Notes: generated from the letters alone by a model not told the origin. Counted from the stretch's first letter, positions 25,980 to 35,266 are shown. The stretch is 64,000 nucleotides of DNA from Gammaproteobacteria bacterium (GCA_018819515.1 JAHJPX010000009.1:1-64000), one strand, 5' to 3'. Numbers and translations are program-made.

Positions 25980-28066
25980 ACGGAACCGCTGTCCTGACGA
26001 TGTTGTTCAACCGCGGCAACCTAAAGGCGCTGGTGGCTCCCGGCCTGATCATCACTATCCTGGCGATGATGGTGTTGCCGCTGCCGACTTTTGCACTGGA
26101 CCTGTTCTTCACCTTCAATATCGCGATGGCCGTCATGGTATTGCTGGTGGCGATGTACAACCAAAAGCCGCTCGACTTTTCGATCTTCCCGAGTGTGCTT
26201 CTGGTCACCACCTTGTTGCGGCTCTCCCTGAACGTCGCATCTACCAGAATCGTTCTCCTGCAAGGGCATACCGGGCCGGATGCCGCCGGCAAGGTGATTC
26301 AGGCATTCGGTCATTTCCTCGTCGGCGGAAACTACACCGTCGGCATCGTTGTGTTTGTAATACTGACGGTGATCAACTTCGTCGTAATCACCAAAGGTGC
26401 AGGCCGGATTGCCGAAGTGTCCGCCCGCTTCACCCTGGACGCGATGCCGGGCAAGCAAATGGCGATCGATGCGGACCTCAATGCCGGACTTATCGGTGAG
26501 GACGAGGCGAGAAAACGTCGCGAAACAATTGCCCAGGAGGCAGACTTCTATGGCGCCATGGATGGCGCCTCCAAGTTCGTGCGTGGTGATGCCGTTGCGG
26601 GGATACTCATCCTTGTCATCAACATAATCGGCGGGCTAATCGTCGGTATCCTTCAGCACGACATGGAGGCAGCGCAGGCCGCACGCAACTACACACTACT
26701 CACCATTGGCGATGGATTGGTTGCGCAAATCCCGGCTTTGATTATTTCAACTGCCGCTGGCCTTGTCGTAACGCGTGTCGGGGACACGGCGGGCGATATC
26801 GGTCAGCAATTTATCGGCCAGTTGTTCAGCAACCCGGCTGTATTGACGCTGACCGCAGGAATTCTTGGAATTCTCGGTTTGATTCCCGGGATGCCGAACC
26901 TGGTGTTTCTGCTTATGGCAGGCGGTATTGGCGCGCTGGCATGGCGGGTCGTGCAGCGCAGAGAGGAACGACAGGCGCTTGAGGCGAAAGCTGTCCCGCC
27001 ACCCGCGACCACCGAACTCCAGGATGCCAGCTGGGCCGACGTTGCGCCTGTGGATGTGCTGGGTCTGGAGGTTGGATACCGCTTGATTTCCCTTGTCGAC
27101 AGAAACCAGGATGGCGAGTTGCTCAAGCGCATACGCGGTTTGCGCAAGAAGTTTGCTCAGGAGGTGGGTTTTCTTGCCGCGCCGGTCCACATACGCGACA
27201 ATCTGGAACTCAAGCCGAATGCCTATCGCATCGCCTTGAAGGGCGTCGAGGTCGGAAACGGCGAAGCCTACCCAGGCATGTTTCTGGCGATAAATCCAGG
27301 TCGGGTCAGCGGTACGCTTCCGGGAAATCCGACCAAGGATCCTGCCTTCGGCCTGCCCGCGGTTTGGATTGAGGCGGCGCTACGTGATCGTGCACATGCC
27401 TTGGGGTACACGGTGGTGGATGCCAGTACTGTCGTGGCCACGCATCTGAATCATTTGATTCTGTCGAGCGCTGCCGAATTGCTGGGTCGCCAGGAAACGC
27501 AGCAGTTGCTGGATCACATTGCCAAGGATTCTCCGAAGCTCATCGAAGATCTAGTCCCGAAGTTGCTGCCACTCGCGGTCGTGCAGCGCGTGCTGCAAAA
27601 CCTGCTGGAAGAGGGGGTCAGCATCCGCGATACGCGGACGATTGTGGACGTGCTCGCCGAGCATGCCGTACGGACGCAGGATGCGGTGGAGCTAACGACG
27701 CAGGTGCGCGTTGCGTTGGGACGCGCAATTGTTCAGCAGATATTCCCGGGAGGGGCCGACATGCAGGTAATGGCACTCGAGCCGGGGCTGGAGCGTCTTC
27801 TCGGGCAAGCGGTGCAGGGTGCTGGCGGAGATGGTTCCGGCATCGAGCCCGGTCTTGCCGACACGCTGCTAAGGGAAACCGTGGCTGCTTCGGAGCGACA
27901 GGAAGCGCTTGGGCTGCCAGCGGTATTGCTCGTTCCAGGTACGTTGCGCTGGTTGTTGTCGCGCTTCCTGCGTCGAGCTTGGCCAACTCTCAAGGTGCTG
28001 GCCAATGCGGAAGTACCGGAGACGAGAACCATCAAAGTCACGACTGTAATCGGAGCTAAGAGATGA
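25976..28066 (+). CDS. flhA: Flagellar export apparatus protein FlhA
   Basis: 696 aa, normal length. Eight membrane helices in the first ~330 residues, the FHIPEP-family loop (VITKGAGRIAEVSARFTLDAMPGKQMAIDADLNAG) and the cytoplasmic docking domain for chaperone-substrate complexes. Core proton-driven export gate. Translationally coupled with flhB upstream and flhF downstream through ATGA overlaps. Confidence 0.97.
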   Translation: MNGTAVLTMLFNRGNLKALVAPGLIITILAMMVLPLPTFALDLFFTFNIAMAVMVLLVAMYNQKPLDFSIFPSVLLVTTLLRLSLNVASTRIVLLQGHTGPDAAGKVIQAFGHFLVGGNYTVGIVVFVILTVINFVVITKGAGRIAEVSARFTLDAMPGKQMAIDADLNAGLIGEDEARKRRETIAQEADFYGAMDGASKFVRGDAVAGILILVINIIGGLIVGILQHDMEAAQAARNYTLLTIGDGLVAQIPALIISTAAGLVVTRVGDTAGDIGQQFIGQLFSNPAVLTLTAGILGILGLIPGMPNLVFLLMAGGIGALAWRVVQRREERQALEAKAVPPPATTELQDASWADVAPVDVLGLEVGYRLISLVDRNQDGELLKRIRGLRKKFAQEVGFLAAPVHIRDNLELKPNAYRIALKGVEVGNGEAYPGMFLAINPGRVSGTLPGNPTKDPAFGLPAVWIEAALRDRAHALGYTVVDASTVVATHLNHLILSSAAELLGRQETQQLLDHIAKDSPKLIEDLVPKLLPLAVVQRVLQNLLEEGVSIRDTRTIVDVLAEHAVRTQDAVELTTQVRVALGRAIVQQIFPGGADMQVMALEPGLERLLGQAVQGAGGDGSGIEPGLADTLLRETVAASERQEALGLPAVLLVPGTLRWLLSRFLRRAWPTLKVLANAEVPETRTIKVTTVIGAKR

Positions 28067-29472
28067 GTGTAAAACGCATAGTTTCCCCGACGGCGCGTGA
28101 AGCGCTACGCCGTGTCAAAGAGGAACTCGGGCCGGATGCCATCGTGGTTTCAAACAAGGCAGTGCCGGACGGTGTCGAAATTACGGCCATGTCGGCCGAT
28201 AGCCTGGATGCGCTTTCGGCGTCGGCGACCTCTCATCGCAACCACCAGCGAGCTCAACCCGAAAGGCCGGCTCCAGAGGAAATGGATGACGACTACACGG
28301 TCAGTCTTTCCGCGAAGGCCCATTCGCAAATGCCTTTCCGTGCATGGTCGCCTGCGCAGACAGTCGCCCGGTCGGCTGATACTGGCAAATCACGTCCGCG
28401 GCCCTTGCCATCGCGAGCGGAGGCAGTGGCGCGGTTTGCAGAATCCGCAGCCACGTCGCAGTTTTCGCCGGCCCCGGGTTCACAGCAAAGTGGTACCGGC
28501 GGAGCAGCAACACCGCAAGTGGTACAACTGATGAATGAGATGCAGTCGATCAAGAATCTGCTTGAGCGACAGCTTGCCGGTTTTGCGTGGGGGGAAATGT
28601 CGCGGCGGAATCCGGCGCAGGCAATGTTGCTCGCGGAGCTGCTCGATGCGGGATTTTCCAGCGCCCTGGCGCGGCGGCTGGTCGACAAGATGTCGGCGGA
28701 GATGTCCGTGGCGGATGGCCGCAAATTGTTGGCGAATACGATCAACAGAAATTTGCGGGTGTCGACCGCGGACAGCGACATCATTGATCGAGGAGGCGTA
28801 TTTGCGCTTGTCGGTCCAACCGGTGTCGGAAAAACGACGACAACGGCAAAACTGGCCGCACGTTGCGTGGTTCGCTATGGTGCGGAGCGGTTGGCATTGC
28901 TGACCACCGATGGTTACAGGATCGGCGCCCACGAGCAATTGCGCATCTACGGACGCATTCTTGGTGTTCCCGTTCATGTGGTCCGTGACAGCGAGGATCT
29001 TCGGCGTACGCTCGTCGATCTTCGTGACAAGCACATGATATTGATCGACACGGTCGGCATGAGCCAGCGTGACCGCATGGTTGCCGACCAAGCCGCCATG
29101 CTGACAAGGGCGGGAGAAGTCAAGCGCCTGTTGCTCCTGAATGCAGTCAGTCGTGGCGATACGCTGGACGATGTCATACGGGCGTATGCAGGAGAGGATC
29201 TCGTTGGCTGCATTTTGACCAAGATCGACGAAGCAGCCTCTCTTGGTCCGGCACTCGACGCGGTTGTTCGTCATGGACTGTTGCTTGCCTATGTAACCAA
29301 TGGTCAGCGCGTTCCGGAAGACATGCATTTGCCGAATCGGACCTATCTGCTACACCGAGCTCTGAAGCTGTCTGGGGAAACATCTCCACACCGGCTGCAA
29401 GCCGATGACGCAGGGCTGATGGTTGCGATGCCTGGTAACGCTATCTCGACGCAGGGGGTGTCCGTTGACTGA
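28063..29472 (+). CDS. flhF: SRP-type GTPase FlhF
   Basis: 469 aa. N-terminal basic domain with a low-complexity middle, then N and G domains; the P-loop GPTGVGKTTTT lies at about 251-261, followed by LLTTDGYRIGAHEQLRIY and LIDTVGMSQRD. Determines site and number of flagella, normally polar when paired with FlhG. Its presence with FlhG argues for polar flagellation. Overlaps flhA at the start and flhG at the end. Confidence 0.96.
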   Translation: MSVKRIVSPTAREALRRVKEELGPDAIVVSNKAVPDGVEITAMSADSLDALSASATSHRNHQRAQPERPAPEEMDDDYTVSLSAKAHSQMPFRAWSPAQTVARSADTGKSRPRPLPSRAEAVARFAESAATSQFSPAPGSQQSGTGGAATPQVVQLMNEMQSIKNLLERQLAGFAWGEMSRRNPAQAMLLAELLDAGFSSALARRLVDKMSAEMSVADGRKLLANTINRNLRVSTADSDIIDRGGVFALVGPTGVGKTTTTAKLAARCVVRYGAERLALLTTDGYRIGAHEQLRIYGRILGVPVHVVRDSEDLRRTLVDLRDKHMILIDTVGMSQRDRMVADQAAMLTRAGEVKRLLLLNAVSRGDTLDDVIRAYAGEDLVGCILTKIDEAASLGPALDAVVRHGLLLAYVTNGQRVPEDMHLPNRTYLLHRALKLSGETSPHRLQADDAGLMVAMPGNAISTQGVSVD

Positions 29473-30289
29473 GCGTCGAGAATGGGGGGGCGACCAGGCG
29501 GACGGCCTGCGTCGTCTGTTCGGTTGTCGGGAGCCTCAAGTGATTGCTTTCGCTTCCGGCCGGGAGGCCTGCGGGAGAACGACCTTGGTGGTTCAAACTT
29601 CGGTAGCTCTTGCCGCCACCGGCCAGCCGGTGGTCGTGATTGACGAAAACCCCCCTCCTGACAATGTCCTGACTGCGTTCGGATTGACTGCCCGCAATGA
29701 CTTCCTTCAAGTGGTGCGTGGTGATCGTAGTCTTGCACAGGTGGCGCTTGAGGCGGCGCCGCTCGTTCGGGTAGTACCGGCAGCCCGTGCAGCGCGGGAA
29801 GTCGATCACGCCAGCGTGACACAACAGAACAAGCTGGCGGCGAGTTTCCGAAGCATGCAGGAAGGGGCTGGTTTCGTATTGATCGATTGTTCAACTACTC
29901 GTCGTACAGGCCACCTGTCCGCAGTTGCCACGTTGGCTCGACATTTTGTTGTGGTGGTTGCGGCTCAGGGCGCAGCGATTACGCATGCCTACGCACTGAT
30001 TAAACGCGTCTCGCAGGAATACGGCCGGGAGAACTTCCAGATCGCAGTTACACGCGCGCGATCTTCCGAGGAAGCCAGGGCGATTTATGACAATATGCGC
30101 CGTGTTGCGCGAGAGCATCTCGGTGTGCGACTCGAGTATCTGGGTTCCTCCGCCGTTCCCGTAACCGACCATCTGGCAGATGCGCTTCTTCGCAATCTTC
30201 CCCCTGGTGTCGAGATGGCAGGACATGAAGGTTATTGCGCTGCCGCACCCGGTTTGCGACGGTCGGGTATTCTGGATTCAGTGGTATAG
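29465..30289 (+). CDS. flhG: MinD-like flagellar number regulator FlhG/FleN with altered P-loop
   Basis: 274 aa from a TTG at 29465 (AGGGGG 6 bp upstream, overlapping the flhF stop). N terminus DQADGLRRLF is the conserved FlhF-contacting DQAxxLR motif. The deviant Walker A reads SGREACGRTT at 31-40, where SGKGGVGKT is expected: both the signature lysine and the P-loop lysine are arginine. The DADLG motif is replaced by DENPP, and the later VLIDC is retained. ATP-driven dimerisation may therefore be weakened. Still located between flhF and fliA, as in other flagellar clusters. Confidence 0.85.
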   Translation: MTERREWGGDQADGLRRLFGCREPQVIAFASGREACGRTTLVVQTSVALAATGQPVVVIDENPPPDNVLTAFGLTARNDFLQVVRGDRSLAQVALEAAPLVRVVPAARAAREVDHASVTQQNKLAASFRSMQEGAGFVLIDCSTTRRTGHLSAVATLARHFVVVVAAQGAAITHAYALIKRVSQEYGRENFQIAVTRARSSEEARAIYDNMRRVAREHLGVRLEYLGSSAVPVTDHLADALLRNLPPGVEMAGHEGYCAAAPGLRRSGILDSVV

Positions 30290-30318
30290 TCGATTGGTCC
30301 TGTCCGCGAATTTTGCCC

Positions 30319-31092
30319 ATGTATACCGTCCAGGGCGCACCTGACAAGGAAGATCTAGTACGTCAGCATGCCCAGTTGGTCAAGCGCTTGGCGTTCCAGC
30401 TGATGGCGAAGCTTCCGGCTAGCGTACAAGCCGATGACCTCATCCAAAACGGCATGATCGGATTGCTTGACGCCCTCGATCGCTTCGAAGAGGGCATGGG
30501 AGCCCAATTTGAAACGTATGCCGCGCAACGTATTCGCGGTGCGATGCTCGACGGGTTGCGCGAGGACGATTGGGTTCCGCGCGGGGTGCGGCGGGAAATG
30601 CGGCGTGTGGAGGAGGCGATACACAAACTCGAGCACGAGCATGGGCGGCCGCCGAGTGAAGGCGAACTTGCCGCAGCATTGGGTATGGAGCTAGGTGAGT
30701 ACCAAAAGCTGTTGCAGGGTGCGCGCGGCCATCAACTGATTTACCTTGAGGATCTCGTTGGCGAACGGGACGAGTCCTACCTCGACCGGAATTGCGCGGG
30801 CCCTGAGCTTGACGACCCCTTGGCGCTGTTGGAGGATATTGACAGTCGGCGCGCTTTGGCAAGCGGCATCGAGGCTCTTCCTGAACGCGAGAAAACCGTC
30901 ATGGCGTTGTATTACGATGATGAGTTGAATCTCAAGGAGATTGGCGAAGTGCTAGGTGTCACCGAGTCCCGTGTTTGCCAACTGCATAGCCAGGCGGTCG
31001 CCCGTCTGCGCGTAGCGATGCGGTTGCGCGAAGGCGCTCCGGTGGAAACGAAACGTCGTGGGCGGCCTCCAAAGTCGTCGCAGGTGGGCTAG
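30319..31092 (+). CDS. fliA: Flagellar sigma factor sigma-28
   Basis: 257 aa. Region 2 (LVKRLAFQLMAKLPASVQADDLIQNGMIGLLDALDRFE; GAQFETYAAQRIRGAMLDGLR), region 3 (GRPPSEGELAAALGM) and region 4 (ALPEREKTVMALYYDDELNLKEIGEVLGVTESRVCQLHSQA). Directs late genes and is held by the anti-sigma factor FlgM encoded at 33133. The ATG at 30319 is used; a longer in-frame extension from 30235 overlaps flhG and has no sigma-factor sequence. Confidence 0.96.
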   Translation: MYTVQGAPDKEDLVRQHAQLVKRLAFQLMAKLPASVQADDLIQNGMIGLLDALDRFEEGMGAQFETYAAQRIRGAMLDGLREDDWVPRGVRREMRRVEEAIHKLEHEHGRPPSEGELAAALGMELGEYQKLLQGARGHQLIYLEDLVGERDESYLDRNCAGPELDDPLALLEDIDSRRALASGIEALPEREKTVMALYYDDELNLKEIGEVLGVTESRVCQLHSQAVARLRVAMRLREGAPVETKRRGRPPKSSQVG

Positions 31093-31097
31093 GGAAC

Positions 31098-31838
31098 ATG
31101 GACAAGATAAGCCTGTTGGGTTTGGTGCTCGGCCTGATGGCCATTGTTCTCGGACAAGTTCTTGAAGGCGGCGCCGTCAGTTCGCTATTTCAGCCCACTG
31201 CCTTTCTCATCGTATTTGGTGGAACCCTGGGGGCTGTCATGCTGCAAAGCTCTCCCCGGACCTTCATTCTCGGAGTGAGAATGGTTCGCTGGGTATTCTC
31301 GCCTCCGCGTCTGAGACCGATCGACCTGATTCGACAGATGGTCCAGTGGAGCCATGTTGCCCGCAAGGAGGGGTTGCTGGCGTTGGAAGCCCAAATCCCC
31401 AATGTATCGGACCCGTTCGTTCGGCGTGGTTTGCAACTGCTCGTCGATGGTGCCGAGCCTGACGGTCTGCGGGAGGTACTGGAAGTCGAAATCGGCACCT
31501 ATGAGGCGCAGATGCGTCTGGCCGCCCGAGTTTGGGAATCTGCTGGCGGATATGCGCCGACCATCGGCATTCTTGGCGCTGTCATGGGACTGATTCACGT
31601 GATGGAAAACCTGTCCGACCCGGCGCGGTTAGGCAGTGGAATTGCCGTGGCGTTTGTTGCGACTATTTACGGCGTCGGGTCGGCCAACCTGATCTTCCTG
31701 CCGATCGCGAAGAAACTCATGGCGATCATTCATCAGCTCGGCCTAGTGCGGGAGATGTATGTAGATGGGCTTGTCGGGATCGCCAATGGCGACAACCCGA
31801 GGATGATCGAAAGCCGGCTGCAAGGCTATTTCTCCTGA
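31098..31838 (+). CDS. motC: Second flagellar stator protein, MotA family (MotC)
   Basis: 246 aa, shorter than the MotA at 16132 and of the subgroup found beside fliA and motD. Four membrane helices; PTIGILGAVMGLIHVM and the FVATIYGVGSANLIFLPIAKKL helix are conserved stator motifs. Begins 5 bp after fliA and is probably co-transcribed. Confidence 0.93.
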   Translation: MDKISLLGLVLGLMAIVLGQVLEGGAVSSLFQPTAFLIVFGGTLGAVMLQSSPRTFILGVRMVRWVFSPPRLRPIDLIRQMVQWSHVARKEGLLALEAQIPNVSDPFVRRGLQLLVDGAEPDGLREVLEVEIGTYEAQMRLAARVWESAGGYAPTIGILGAVMGLIHVMENLSDPARLGSGIAVAFVATIYGVGSANLIFLPIAKKLMAIIHQLGLVREMYVDGLVGIANGDNPRMIESRLQGYFS

Positions 31839-31840
31839 CC

Positions 31841-32620
31841 ATGCCCCGTGATCGTCGAACGGATGACGAGCACGAGAACCACGAGCGATGGCTCGTTTCG
31901 TACGCTGATTTCATTACTCTGCTCTTCGCCTTTTTTGTTGTCATGTATGCGATATCCCAGGTCAACGAAGGCAAGTATCGTGTCCTGTCGGATACGCTAT
32001 CGTCGGCATTTCGCAATGTCCCTGGTGCTTCGTCAGGTGCTCAGGTTGCGGTAAATCCGCGCGCGCCCGTTCCGTTGCTGATTCCGCTGAAGAAGCCGCG
32101 TCCAGTCGTCAAGGTCGATAGCGACCAGCTTGTCAAGAAGGCGAAACTGCGCAACATGGCGAAGGATATCAACGAGGCGCTGGCGCCACTTGTGAAGGAA
32201 GGCCAGGTACGAATCACCGAGGGTGCCCTCGGAATCACGGTAGACATTAATGCCAGCCTGCTCTTCGCGTCTGGTGACGCTCGTTTGGATGTGCGTGCGG
32301 AGCAGGCTCTCAAGGCAGTCGCGCAGGTTCTGGCCCCGACGGACTTCCCCATAATTGTCGAAGGGCATACGGACAATACGCCGATCAATACTCCACAGTT
32401 TCCTTCCAACTGGGAGTTGTCCGGGACGCGGGCATCGAGCGTTGTACGCATGTTCATCGACAACGGAGTGGATCCGCGGCGCCTGACGGCGACTGGTTAC
32501 GCGGAACAGCGGCCGGTCGAAGACAATGCAACGCCAGAAGGTCGCGCACGCAATCGCCGGGTCGCTATAACTATCGAATCGAGAACGCCGGACAACCCGG
32601 TCGAAGTGCGCTTGCCCTGA
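31841..32620 (+). CDS. motD: Second flagellar stator protein, MotB family (MotD)
   Basis: 259 aa. Short cytoplasmic N terminus, membrane helix about 18-40 with proton-binding D23 (SYADFITLLFAFFVVMYA), and a C-terminal OmpA-like domain (VEGHTDNTPINTPQFPSNWE ... ATGYAEQRP). Starts 2 bp after motC. Forms an alternative stator, as in Pseudomonas, where MotCD supports high-torque or swarming motion. Convergent with flgN. Confidence 0.94.
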   Translation: MPRDRRTDDEHENHERWLVSYADFITLLFAFFVVMYAISQVNEGKYRVLSDTLSSAFRNVPGASSGAQVAVNPRAPVPLLIPLKKPRPVVKVDSDQLVKKAKLRNMAKDINEALAPLVKEGQVRITEGALGITVDINASLLFASGDARLDVRAEQALKAVAQVLAPTDFPIIVEGHTDNTPINTPQFPSNWELSGTRASSVVRMFIDNGVDPRRLTATGYAEQRPVEDNATPEGRARNRRVAITIESRTPDNPVEVRLP

Positions 32621-32623
32621 CTT

Positions 32624-32647
32624 GTGTAGTCGCCCCGAGGACTACAC
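32624..32647. terminator. Hairpin between convergent motD and flgN
   Basis: GTGTAGTC and GACTACAC form an 8-bp stem with an 8-nt loop; the right arm overlaps the flgN stop codon. No T-tract, so termination would be weak or bidirectional. Confidence 0.45.
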
Positions 32648-33124
32648 GGAACCGAAAGAGCGTCCACCAACCCCGGACATGGACTGACCGTCGGGACCGT
32701 ATGTCGCTGTTTGACCCACCGCTGCGCTTAGCGCGGACAACGCCCGCTGGTTGTGCTGAAGATGCACCCCGATCAGTTTGCCGTTCGCCTCGTTGAGGGC
32801 TCTGGCCTCCGCTGCCAAAGCCAACAGTTCGTCCCATTCGCGAGAACTCGGCGATCCGCTGTCAGTAATGATCCAGGCGTCCATTCCCGCACGGCCGGGC
32901 GGGAAATGAATTCGAGCCAGTGCATCGTCTCGTGCTGCCGCCAGACGTCCCAATTCAAGTGCGGCCTGCGATTTTCCGGTGGCTAGCGCAACAAGCCCGT
33001 CGCTAGTTCCGGAAACCAGCACCGATTGTTCTTGATGTAACAACTCAACGAACGAACGAAGCGCCCCGAGTTCCTGTGCGAGCAGGGCTGCAATATTCTC
33101 CCCGACACCAGAAACGGCCGTCAC
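32642..33124 (-). CDS. flgN: Flagellar chaperone FlgN
   Basis: 160 aa, helical. FlgN family: type III export chaperone of the hook-filament junction proteins FlgK and FlgL. Recognised by position after flgM and by the helical pattern (LGALRSFVELLHQEQSVLV; LNEANGKLIGVHLQHNQRAL). GTG start at 33124, 8 bp after the flgM stop. A weakly conserved family, so identity rests partly on context. Confidence 0.85.
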   Translation of the reverse strand: MTAVSGVGENIAALLAQELGALRSFVELLHQEQSVLVSGTSDGLVALATGKSQAALELGRLAAARDDALARIHFPPGRAGMDAWIITDSGSPSSREWDELLALAAEARALNEANGKLIGVHLQHNQRALSALSAAVGQTATYGPDGQSMSGVGGRSFGSV

Positions 33125-33132
33125 GTTGCTGG

Positions 33133-33435
33133 CTATTGCTGTTGCCGTGCGAGCATCTGCCGGACATTCTCCAGCAGCCCTTCGGCAATTCGGTCCGGGT
33201 TGATCTGGAAGCGCCCTTCGCTGATTGCCTGCTTGATTTCGGCGATGCGGGCCGTGTCTACCTCTGGCGTGTTGGCGATTGCGGCACTGACTTCCTGAAG
33301 ACGCGCTGAAAGCGAAGACAAATCGACCTGCTCGGCCTCCGACGCCGAAGGGCGCCTGCTGCCTTGCGTGGCAGGCTTAACGCGTCCCGATTGATCACTC
33401 TGGGTGACCGAAGGGAGAGATGGATTGATTTTCAT
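33133..33435 (-). CDS. flgM: Anti-sigma-28 factor FlgM
   Basis: 100 aa. Starts MKINPS as usual and carries the C-terminal sigma-binding helices (VDTARIAEIKQAISEGRFQINPDRIAEGLLENV). Holds FliA inactive until export through the finished hook. A GTG directly precedes the ATG and could also serve as start. A well-formed sigma-28 promoter lies just upstream, giving the usual feedback control. Confidence 0.93.
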   Translation of the reverse strand: MKINPSLPSVTQSDQSGRVKPATQGSRRPSASEAEQVDLSSLSARLQEVSAAIANTPEVDTARIAEIKQAISEGRFQINPDRIAEGLLENVRQMLARQQQ

Positions 33436-33473
33436 CACGTTGGTTCCTTTTCCGCTCTGCGCGATTGACTATT

Positions 33474-33500
33474 TCAACGGCCCATCGCGGGAAAACTTGA
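33474..33500 (-). promoter_or_regulatory. Sigma-28 promoter of flgM
   Basis: On the minus strand TCAAGTTT (33500-33493), an 11-bp spacer and GCCGTTGA (33481-33474) match the FliA consensus TAAAGTTT-N11-GCCGATAA in 7 and 6 of 8 positions. It lies 38 bp upstream of the flgM ATG. Confidence 0.7.
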
Positions 33501-33528
33501 GTGGTCTCATTAATGTTTTGATTTTACA

Positions 33529-34224
33529 TCAGAATCCAATTTCAACTATGCCGCCACGTCGGGCAATGCCGCTTACTATCTGCCCATCGTCCAGTCTGAC
33601 GCGGACAATCTGGCCTTCCAGTCCGTTGCTCAGGGCCCGGCCCTCATTGGCAACTCGAAATCCAGGCCCCCCGGAGATCACCTTTACCGTCTGATTCTGT
33701 AGCACGACTACCGGTTGGCGCAGCATGTCGGCTCGCAGTGGCAGTCCGGCCAGGATCGAGAACGAAGCCGTACGCCCAATGGCTTCGTTCTCGTCTGTCA
33801 ATACGCCCGCCGGCAGATCCGACAGATCGCCTCGCCGATGGGTCAGGTCGCTCGCGGAAATTGTCTGTCCTCTCGCCAATGGAAGTGCGGTGACCAGATA
33901 ATCCGTTACGACGTGGATGTGCACCGGGACGAAGATTGTCCAGCCAGGTTTGGATCGGCAGCGTACAGATACGGTGGTTCGTCCCCAACTCTTCGCTCCG
34001 GCCGGCAGACCGACCTGAAAAGCGGCACACGGCATCAAGCGGTTGTCCTCGGCGATTCCGCCGATCGTGTAGCTGACCTTTCCGGGAAGCCCTTTTACCT
34101 GCTGTTGCAGATAAGTCTCGATTGCGCTCCTGACCGGCTCGGGATCCTGATGGGCCGAGGCAGTTGGCGCGAGCAAACCGGACAAGCACCATAGCGAACC
34201 CCATATCGTCAGCCAGTATTTCAT
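33529..34224 (-). CDS. flgA: Flagellar P-ring assembly chaperone FlgA
   Basis: 231 aa. Signal peptide about 1-24 (SLWCLSGLLAPTASA) and C-terminal SAF domain (LARGQTISASDLTHRRGDLSDLP). Periplasmic chaperone for FlgI polymerisation. Divergent from flgB. Upstream of flgM on the same strand, but flgM also has its own sigma-28 promoter. Confidence 0.93.
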   Translation of the reverse strand: MKYWLTIWGSLWCLSGLLAPTASAHQDPEPVRSAIETYLQQQVKGLPGKVSYTIGGIAEDNRLMPCAAFQVGLPAGAKSWGRTTVSVRCRSKPGWTIFVPVHIHVVTDYLVTALPLARGQTISASDLTHRRGDLSDLPAGVLTDENEAIGRTASFSILAGLPLRADMLRQPVVVLQNQTVKVISGGPGFRVANEGRALSNGLEGQIVRVRLDDGQIVSGIARRGGIVEIGF

Positions 34225-34285
34225 TTAACGATTCAAACACGGGGGTGCATTCGTGGCAATAGTGTCCCTGCCACAACAATCGTTA

Positions 34286-34300
34286 CGGCAAGAATTGCCG
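34286..34300. promoter_or_regulatory. Candidate FleR operator upstream of flgB
   Basis: CGGCAA-GAA-TTGCCG, a perfect 6+6 inverted repeat, preceded by GTTA. Centred about 128 bp upstream of the start predicted from the flgB sigma-54 promoter, a usual distance for an enhancer-binding protein. The same motif occurs at three other flagellar operons. Confidence 0.55.
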
Positions 34301-34394
34301 CCGTGAGGGTTGCGTTGCCGGTGAACCAATGGAATTCCAGCAGACGTGGCCGCTTGATTCCTGCCATGGCCTAATCATGGCGCTGTCGGCGGTC

Positions 34395-34410
34395 TGGCAT
34401 GGATGCTGCA
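34395..34410 (+). promoter_or_regulatory. Sigma-54 promoter of flgB
   Basis: TGGCATGGATGCTGCA: GG and GC are separated by exactly 10 bp and the element closely matches TGGCACG-N4-TTGCA. Predicted transcription start near 34421, which supports the flgB ATG at 34444 over an upstream in-frame ATG at 34399 that falls inside the promoter. Confidence 0.7.
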
Positions 34411-34443
34411 TATCGTTTCGGGCAAGTGATAAATGAGGCCAAC

Positions 34444-34860
34444 ATGCTCAGTGGTATCGACCAACAATTGGGGACCTTTCGGAACGTCGCGAACCTGCGA
34501 ACGTATCGCCAGGAACTGCTCGCCTCCAATATCGCCAACGCCGATACTCCCAATTACAAGGCCCGCGATTTCGACTTCAAGGCAGCACTGGAAAACGCGG
34601 TGGCCGGTCAAGCCAGCTTTGCCATTGCCCGTACCTCGCCGCAGCATCTGGCGGGCGCCAACCTGAGCGGGGTCGGAAGTGCGCCGGCCGGCGTTAACGT
34701 CCTATACCGCAATGAGTATCAGGCGAGTGTGGACGGCAACACCGTCAATATGGACGTCGAGCGAAGCGCTTTTGCCGAAAATGCGGTGCAACTCGAATCG
34801 ACGCTGACCTTCCTTCGCGAAGAATTCCGTCGCCTCCAACTGGCTATACAGGGACAGTAA
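34444..34860 (+). CDS. flgB: Flagellar proximal rod protein FlgB
   Basis: 138 aa from 34444. Carries the rod signature [20 protein letters not shown] and the C-terminal helix. First gene of the flgBCDEFGHIJ operon. The start is fixed by the sigma-54 promoter at 34395-34410 and by the family's usual N terminus (short helix then RQELLASN). Confidence 0.95.
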   Translation: MLSGIDQQLGTFRNVANLRTYRQELLASNIANADTPNYKARDFDFKAALENAVAGQASFAIARTSPQHLAGANLSGVGSAPAGVNVLYRNEYQASVDGNTVNMDVERSAFAENAVQLESTLTFLREEFRRLQLAIQGQ

Positions 34861-34861
34861 G

Positions 34862-35266
34862 ATGAGCTTGTTCAACGTCATGACCATTGCCGGTTCTGCC
34901 CTGACCGCCCAATCGGCACGGCTGAACGCGACAGCCAGCAACCTGGCGAACGCTGATAGCGTTGCAGATGCCGACGGCAAGCCGTATCGCGCCAGACAGG
35001 TGGTCTTCCAGGCGATGCCGGTTACCGCCGATGGTGGTGTCGGGGTGAGGGTGACCAGTGTAGTTGCGAGCGCAGCCCCCGGCCGCATGGTGTACGACCC
35101 GCAAAATCCTGCGGCTGACGAAAAGGGCTACGTCGAAATGCCGAATGTGAATGTGGTCGAGGAAATGACCAACATGATATCGGCGTCGCGTGCCTACCAA
35201 ACCAACGCCGAGGTCATGAGCGCCGCAAAGGCGCTGTTGGTCAAGACTCTGGCGCTAGCCTCCTAA
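34862..35266 (+). CDS. flgC: Flagellar proximal rod protein FlgC
   Basis: 134 aa. N-terminal rod motif ([30 protein letters not shown]) and C-terminal helix ([24 protein letters not shown]). Part of the axial rod. One base separates it from the flgB stop. Confidence 0.96.
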   Translation: MSLFNVMTIAGSALTAQSARLNATASNLANADSVADADGKPYRARQVVFQAMPVTADGGVGVRVTSVVASAAPGRMVYDPQNPAADEKGYVEMPNVNVVEEMTNMISASRAYQTNAEVMSAAKALLVKTLALAS

